Source: Rhodococcus sp. B50
GTDB lineage: Bacteria > Actinomycetota > Actinomycetes > Mycobacteriales > Mycobacteriaceae
Length of the DNA stretch: 64,000 nt
Direction of reading: 5' to 3'
Assembly (NCBI RefSeq): GCF_013602415.1
Contig: NZ_WPAG02000002.1
Span: 434,001 to 498,000, forward strand
In this document: piece by piece, positions 61,798 through 64,000 of the stretch
How positions within the stretch are numbered: the first letter of the stretch is position 1
Layout of the letters: each line of letters begins with the position of its first letter
Made by a program: the position numbers and the translations under genes
Notes under the pieces: model-generated
What the model saw: only the letters and a program-made list of their open reading frames with translations
The model's database searches: none
Told to the model about the DNA's origin: nothing

Positions 61798-62187
61798 ATG
61801 AAAATCAACGCCACAGCGCTGTCGCTCAACGTCGCCGACACGGCCGCCTCGGCCGATTTCGCTATCCGGCACTTCGGCTTCACGGAGGAGATGTCGGCGG
61901 ACGGATTCGTCTCGCTGAGTCACCCGGACGCAGGCTTCAACATCGTGTTCCTGCGTACCGGGCTGGCGACGTTCAAGCCGGAATCCGTCGCCGGACCGGC
62001 CGGGCAGGGCATGCTCATCGCCTTCGTCGTCGACGACGTCGACACCGAGTTCGCGCGCATCGCGGAGGCCGGTGCGACGGTGGTGACCAAGCCGGAGACC
62101 GAGCCGTGGGGCGAGCGGTACTGCCAGTTCGCCGACCCCAACGGGATCATCTGGCAACTCGTCCACTGGGTCTCCGAACCGGCCTGA
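61798..62187 (+). CDS. VOC-family (glyoxalase-like) protein
   Basis: A 129-residue single-domain vicinal-oxygen-chelate protein made of two beta-alpha-beta modules (MKINATALSLNVADTAASAD and MLIAFVVDDVDTEFARIAEA), ending DPNGIIWQLVHW, the usual metal-site region (Glu replaced by Gln at the last ligand). GGGAGG precedes the ATG. Substrate unknown; could be a resistance or detoxification protein. Confidence 0.85.
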   Translation: MKINATALSLNVADTAASADFAIRHFGFTEEMSADGFVSLSHPDAGFNIVFLRTGLATFKPESVAGPAGQGMLIAFVVDDVDTEFARIAEAGATVVTKPETEPWGERYCQFADPNGIIWQLVHWVSEPA

Positions 62188-62199
62188 CCTGAGCGAGGT

Positions 62200-62637
62200 T
62201 CAGTCGAGGCAGAATTCGTTGCCCTCGGGGTCGCTCATGACGATGTGGCCGGCCCCGAACGGCGGCGCCGGGTCGTGACGTTCCAGGCGCGTGGCTCCGC
62301 GCGCGATGAGCCGTTCGGCCTCGGCTTCCAGGGCCGCCATGCGTTCGGCGCCGTCGAGTCCGGGCGCGGCACGCACGTCCAGGTGCACCCGGTTCTTGGC
62401 CTGCTTGCCCTCGGGCACCTTCTGGAAGAACAACCGGGGCCCTGCCTCGTCCGGATCGACGACCGCCGACGCGTCGTTGCGTCGTTCGAGCGGCACTCCC
62501 ATCGCGTCGAGTGCGTCGTCCCACGAGACGAAATTGCCGGGCGGCTTCTGTATCTCGTACCCGAGAGCGTCGGCCCAGAACTCCGCGAGGGCTCCGGGAT
62601 CGGCGCAATCGAACGTGATCTGGATATCGCGTGCCAT
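62200..62637 (-). CDS. VOC-family protein 2
   Basis: A 145-residue glyoxalase-like protein (MARDIQITFDCADPGALAEF, RLFFQKVPEGKQAKNRVHLD, DPEGNEFCLD) of the class common in actinobacteria. It starts 1 nt after the DinB gene's stop, so both form an operon. Confidence 0.87.
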   Translation of the reverse strand: MARDIQITFDCADPGALAEFWADALGYEIQKPPGNFVSWDDALDAMGVPLERRNDASAVVDPDEAGPRLFFQKVPEGKQAKNRVHLDVRAAPGLDGAERMAALEAEAERLIARGATRLERHDPAPPFGAGHIVMSDPEGNEFCLD

Positions 62638-62638
62638 G

Positions 62639-63211
62639 TCAGCTCGTCTCCTGTCGGGCTCGGGTACGGGAATGCAGGTAGAGGTCCCGCAGGAGGCAGA
62701 CCTCGGACAGATGGTGGATGAGTTCGCGGTGGATGTGCAGGACCAGCATGCCCATCGGGTACTGCGCGTACGGTCCTTCCGCCTCACCGCACGGGCGGGC
62801 GAGTCCGTCTTCCCCGAGGGACTCGACGCCTGCGATCCACGTCGAGAGTTCGGTATCGAGCTGGGCGAGGGCCTCGTCCGCTGTCGCTGCGTACTCGAAC
62901 GACGTGTAGTCGGTGGGGGTCCGCCCGAAGTGACTCGCATTGCGCATCGCCAGCACGCCGACGATCACATGCCCGAGCCGCCACGCGATGGTCGTGAACG
63001 GCGGTGGATCGGGTTCGGGGAACGCGAAATCGATGGTCATCGCTCCGGCTCCCCCCTGCACGGGAGCGGTACTCGTCCCGCGCGGCCGCACACTCCAACA
63101 GTCCGGTGCGGGCTCGAAGAAGTATTCGTCGTCGGTAAGGCCGTCGAGGCGGTGGCGGACCGGATAGTCGAGTTGCTGTCGCAGTAGGTGGTTCCATTCG
63201 AGTTCCGTCAT
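62639..63211 (-). CDS. DinB-like protein
   Basis: A 190-residue four-helix-bundle protein: MTELEWNHLLRQQLDYPVRH, WRLGHVIVGVLAMRNASHFG and MLVLHIHRELIHHLSEVCLL provide the three histidines of the DinB metal site. Such proteins act as thiol-dependent transferases or of unknown function. ATG 63211 has GGAGTC upstream; ATG 63229 is possible. First gene of dinB-voc, divergent to a WYL regulator. Confidence 0.85.
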   Translation of the reverse strand: MTELEWNHLLRQQLDYPVRHRLDGLTDDEYFFEPAPDCWSVRPRGTSTAPVQGGAGAMTIDFAFPEPDPPPFTTIAWRLGHVIVGVLAMRNASHFGRTPTDYTSFEYAATADEALAQLDTELSTWIAGVESLGEDGLARPCGEAEGPYAQYPMGMLVLHIHRELIHHLSEVCLLRDLYLHSRTRARQETS

Positions 63212-63272
63212 GACTCCAGGCTGACGCATATTGCGGACAGATTCGGTCCGTGATCTGTGCGACCATCGTCGT

Positions 63273-64000
63273 ATGACCGTCGAGTCGACCACCGAACGGG
63301 TCCTGCGGGTGCTGGCACTGCTGCAGAGCCGCCCGTCCTGGACCGCGGTCGAGCTCGCCGCGGAACTCGGCGTGACCGATCGCTCGGTGCGTCGCGACGT
63401 CGATCGTCTGCGTGCTCTCGGCTATCCCGTGCGCGCGACTCCCGGAGTCGGGGGCGGTTATCAGCTCGGAGCCGGCACGAGATTGCCGCCGCTGCTTCTG
63501 CACGACGACGAGGCGATCGCCACGGCGGTGTCGTTGCGACTGGCGTCGGGCAGCACGATCGCCGGCGCCGCCGAGGCGGCGCTGCGCGCACTGGCCAAGC
63601 TCGACCAGGTGATGCCACCACGCTTGCGCGAGGAGGTGCGGGCGATCTACGGCGCCACCGAGACCGTCGTCGGCGCGGGCACGGAGATCGACGTCGACGT
63701 GCTGATGGCCCTGGCCCGAGCCTGCCGCGACGCGACCCGTGTGCGGTTCCGGTACACCACCCGCCTGGACGCGGACGACGAGCGCACCGTGGAACCGGTA
63801 CGGATGGTCGCCGCGGGACAGCGCTGGTATCTCATGGCCTGGGATGTCGACCGTGACGACTGGCGTACCTTCCGGCTCGACCGGATGCGCGAGGTGACAC
63901 CCACGATGTGGCGGTTCCGGCCGCGGCAGCATCCTGATCCGGTGGCCTACGTCCAGCGGTCCGTGACCGAGTCGCCCTATCGGTACATCGCGCGGATCCG
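63273..64000 (+). CDS. WYL-domain HTH regulator, 3' end outside the window
   Basis: About 242 residues are present. A DeoR/YafY-type winged helix (RVLRVLALLQSRPSWTAVEL, GVTDRSVRRDVDRLRALGYP, GVGGGYQL) is followed by a WYL domain (ATRVRFRYTTRLDADDERTV, EPVRMVAAGQRWYLMAWDVD with the RWYL signature). It runs off the right edge. Divergent from dinB-voc with a 61-bp gap, it probably regulates that pair. Confidence 0.88.
   Translation, partial: MTVESTTERVLRVLALLQSRPSWTAVELAAELGVTDRSVRRDVDRLRALGYPVRATPGVGGGYQLGAGTRLPPLLLHDDEAIATAVSLRLASGSTIAGAAEAALRALAKLDQVMPPRLREEVRAIYGATETVVGAGTEIDVDVLMALARACRDATRVRFRYTTRLDADDERTVEPVRMVAAGQRWYLMAWDVDRDDWRTFRLDRMREVTPTMWRFRPRQHPDPVAYVQRSVTESPYRYIARI

Overview
The window is high-GC actinobacterial DNA. 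Gene content and order point to a mycolic-acid-containing member of the Mycobacteriales, most likely Rhodococcus. From memory, the chromosomal gene order (GH15 trehalase, sulfate ABC transporter, che-cysN-cysD-cysH-nirA, hemW, hrcA-dnaJ-rsmE, phoH-ybeY-CBS protein-era, amidase, recO-uppS, furB-smtB, glyS, TPM protein, dgt, dnaG, tRNA-Asn) mirrors the Rv2402 to Rv2343c stretch of Mycobacterium tuberculosis. Many genes start leaderless, with a TANNNT -10 box 6-7 nt before ATG/GTG, or are coupled by ATGA/GTGA overlaps.

Region by region. 1-2.5 kb: end of an unidentified gene, a GH15 trehalase-like enzyme and two small membrane proteins. 2.5-14.4 kb: the sulfur block. Sulfate uptake (subI-cysTWA) and assimilatory sulfate reduction (nirA-cysHDN-che) are each preceded by a leaderless short ORF with cysteine codons at or near its end, the signature of cysteine-responsive attenuators; a universal stress protein and PPK2 sit between them. 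14.4-26.5 kb: hemW, heat-shock and translation genes (hrcA, dnaJ2, rsmE), an MFS pump with a divergent TetR regulator, then phoH-ybeY-CBS protein-era. 26.5-31 kb: an amide-use cluster (isochorismatase-like hydrolase, permease, TetR, amidase) with several palindromic operators. 31-43.3 kb: recO, uppS, two YbjN-like proteins, zinc regulators zur/smtB, glyS, an internally deleted pseudogene, a TPM-domain protein, a DUF218 protein, dgt, dnaG and tRNA-Asn.

43.48-57.35 kb is a 13.9-kb mobile element inserted in the 3' half of a CAT-anticodon tRNA. It is bounded by a 45-bp att repeat with two compensating T-stem differences. It carries a tyrosine integrase coupled to a repressor, a divergent excisionase-type regulator, a replication gene with iteron-like repeats plus an AT-rich patch inside it (lambda O/ori-like layout), a WhiB protein, a roughly 320-bp array of small variable-stem hairpins, one large tape measure protein with an NlpC/P60-like domain, a few small proteins and a lower-GC accessory pair. 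No capsid, portal, terminase or lysis gene is visible. The layout resembles a phage satellite (PICI-like) that may exploit a helper's tail more than a complete prophage; a decayed prophage is the main alternative. This element is the best candidate for an undescribed system in the window.

57.4-64 kb returns to chromosome: an HNH-type protein, an anchored beta-sandwich protein, an NhaA antiporter fused to a DsbA-like domain, a small secreted protein, a TetR/VOC divergent pair, and a VOC-DinB operon opposite a WYL regulator that runs off the window.
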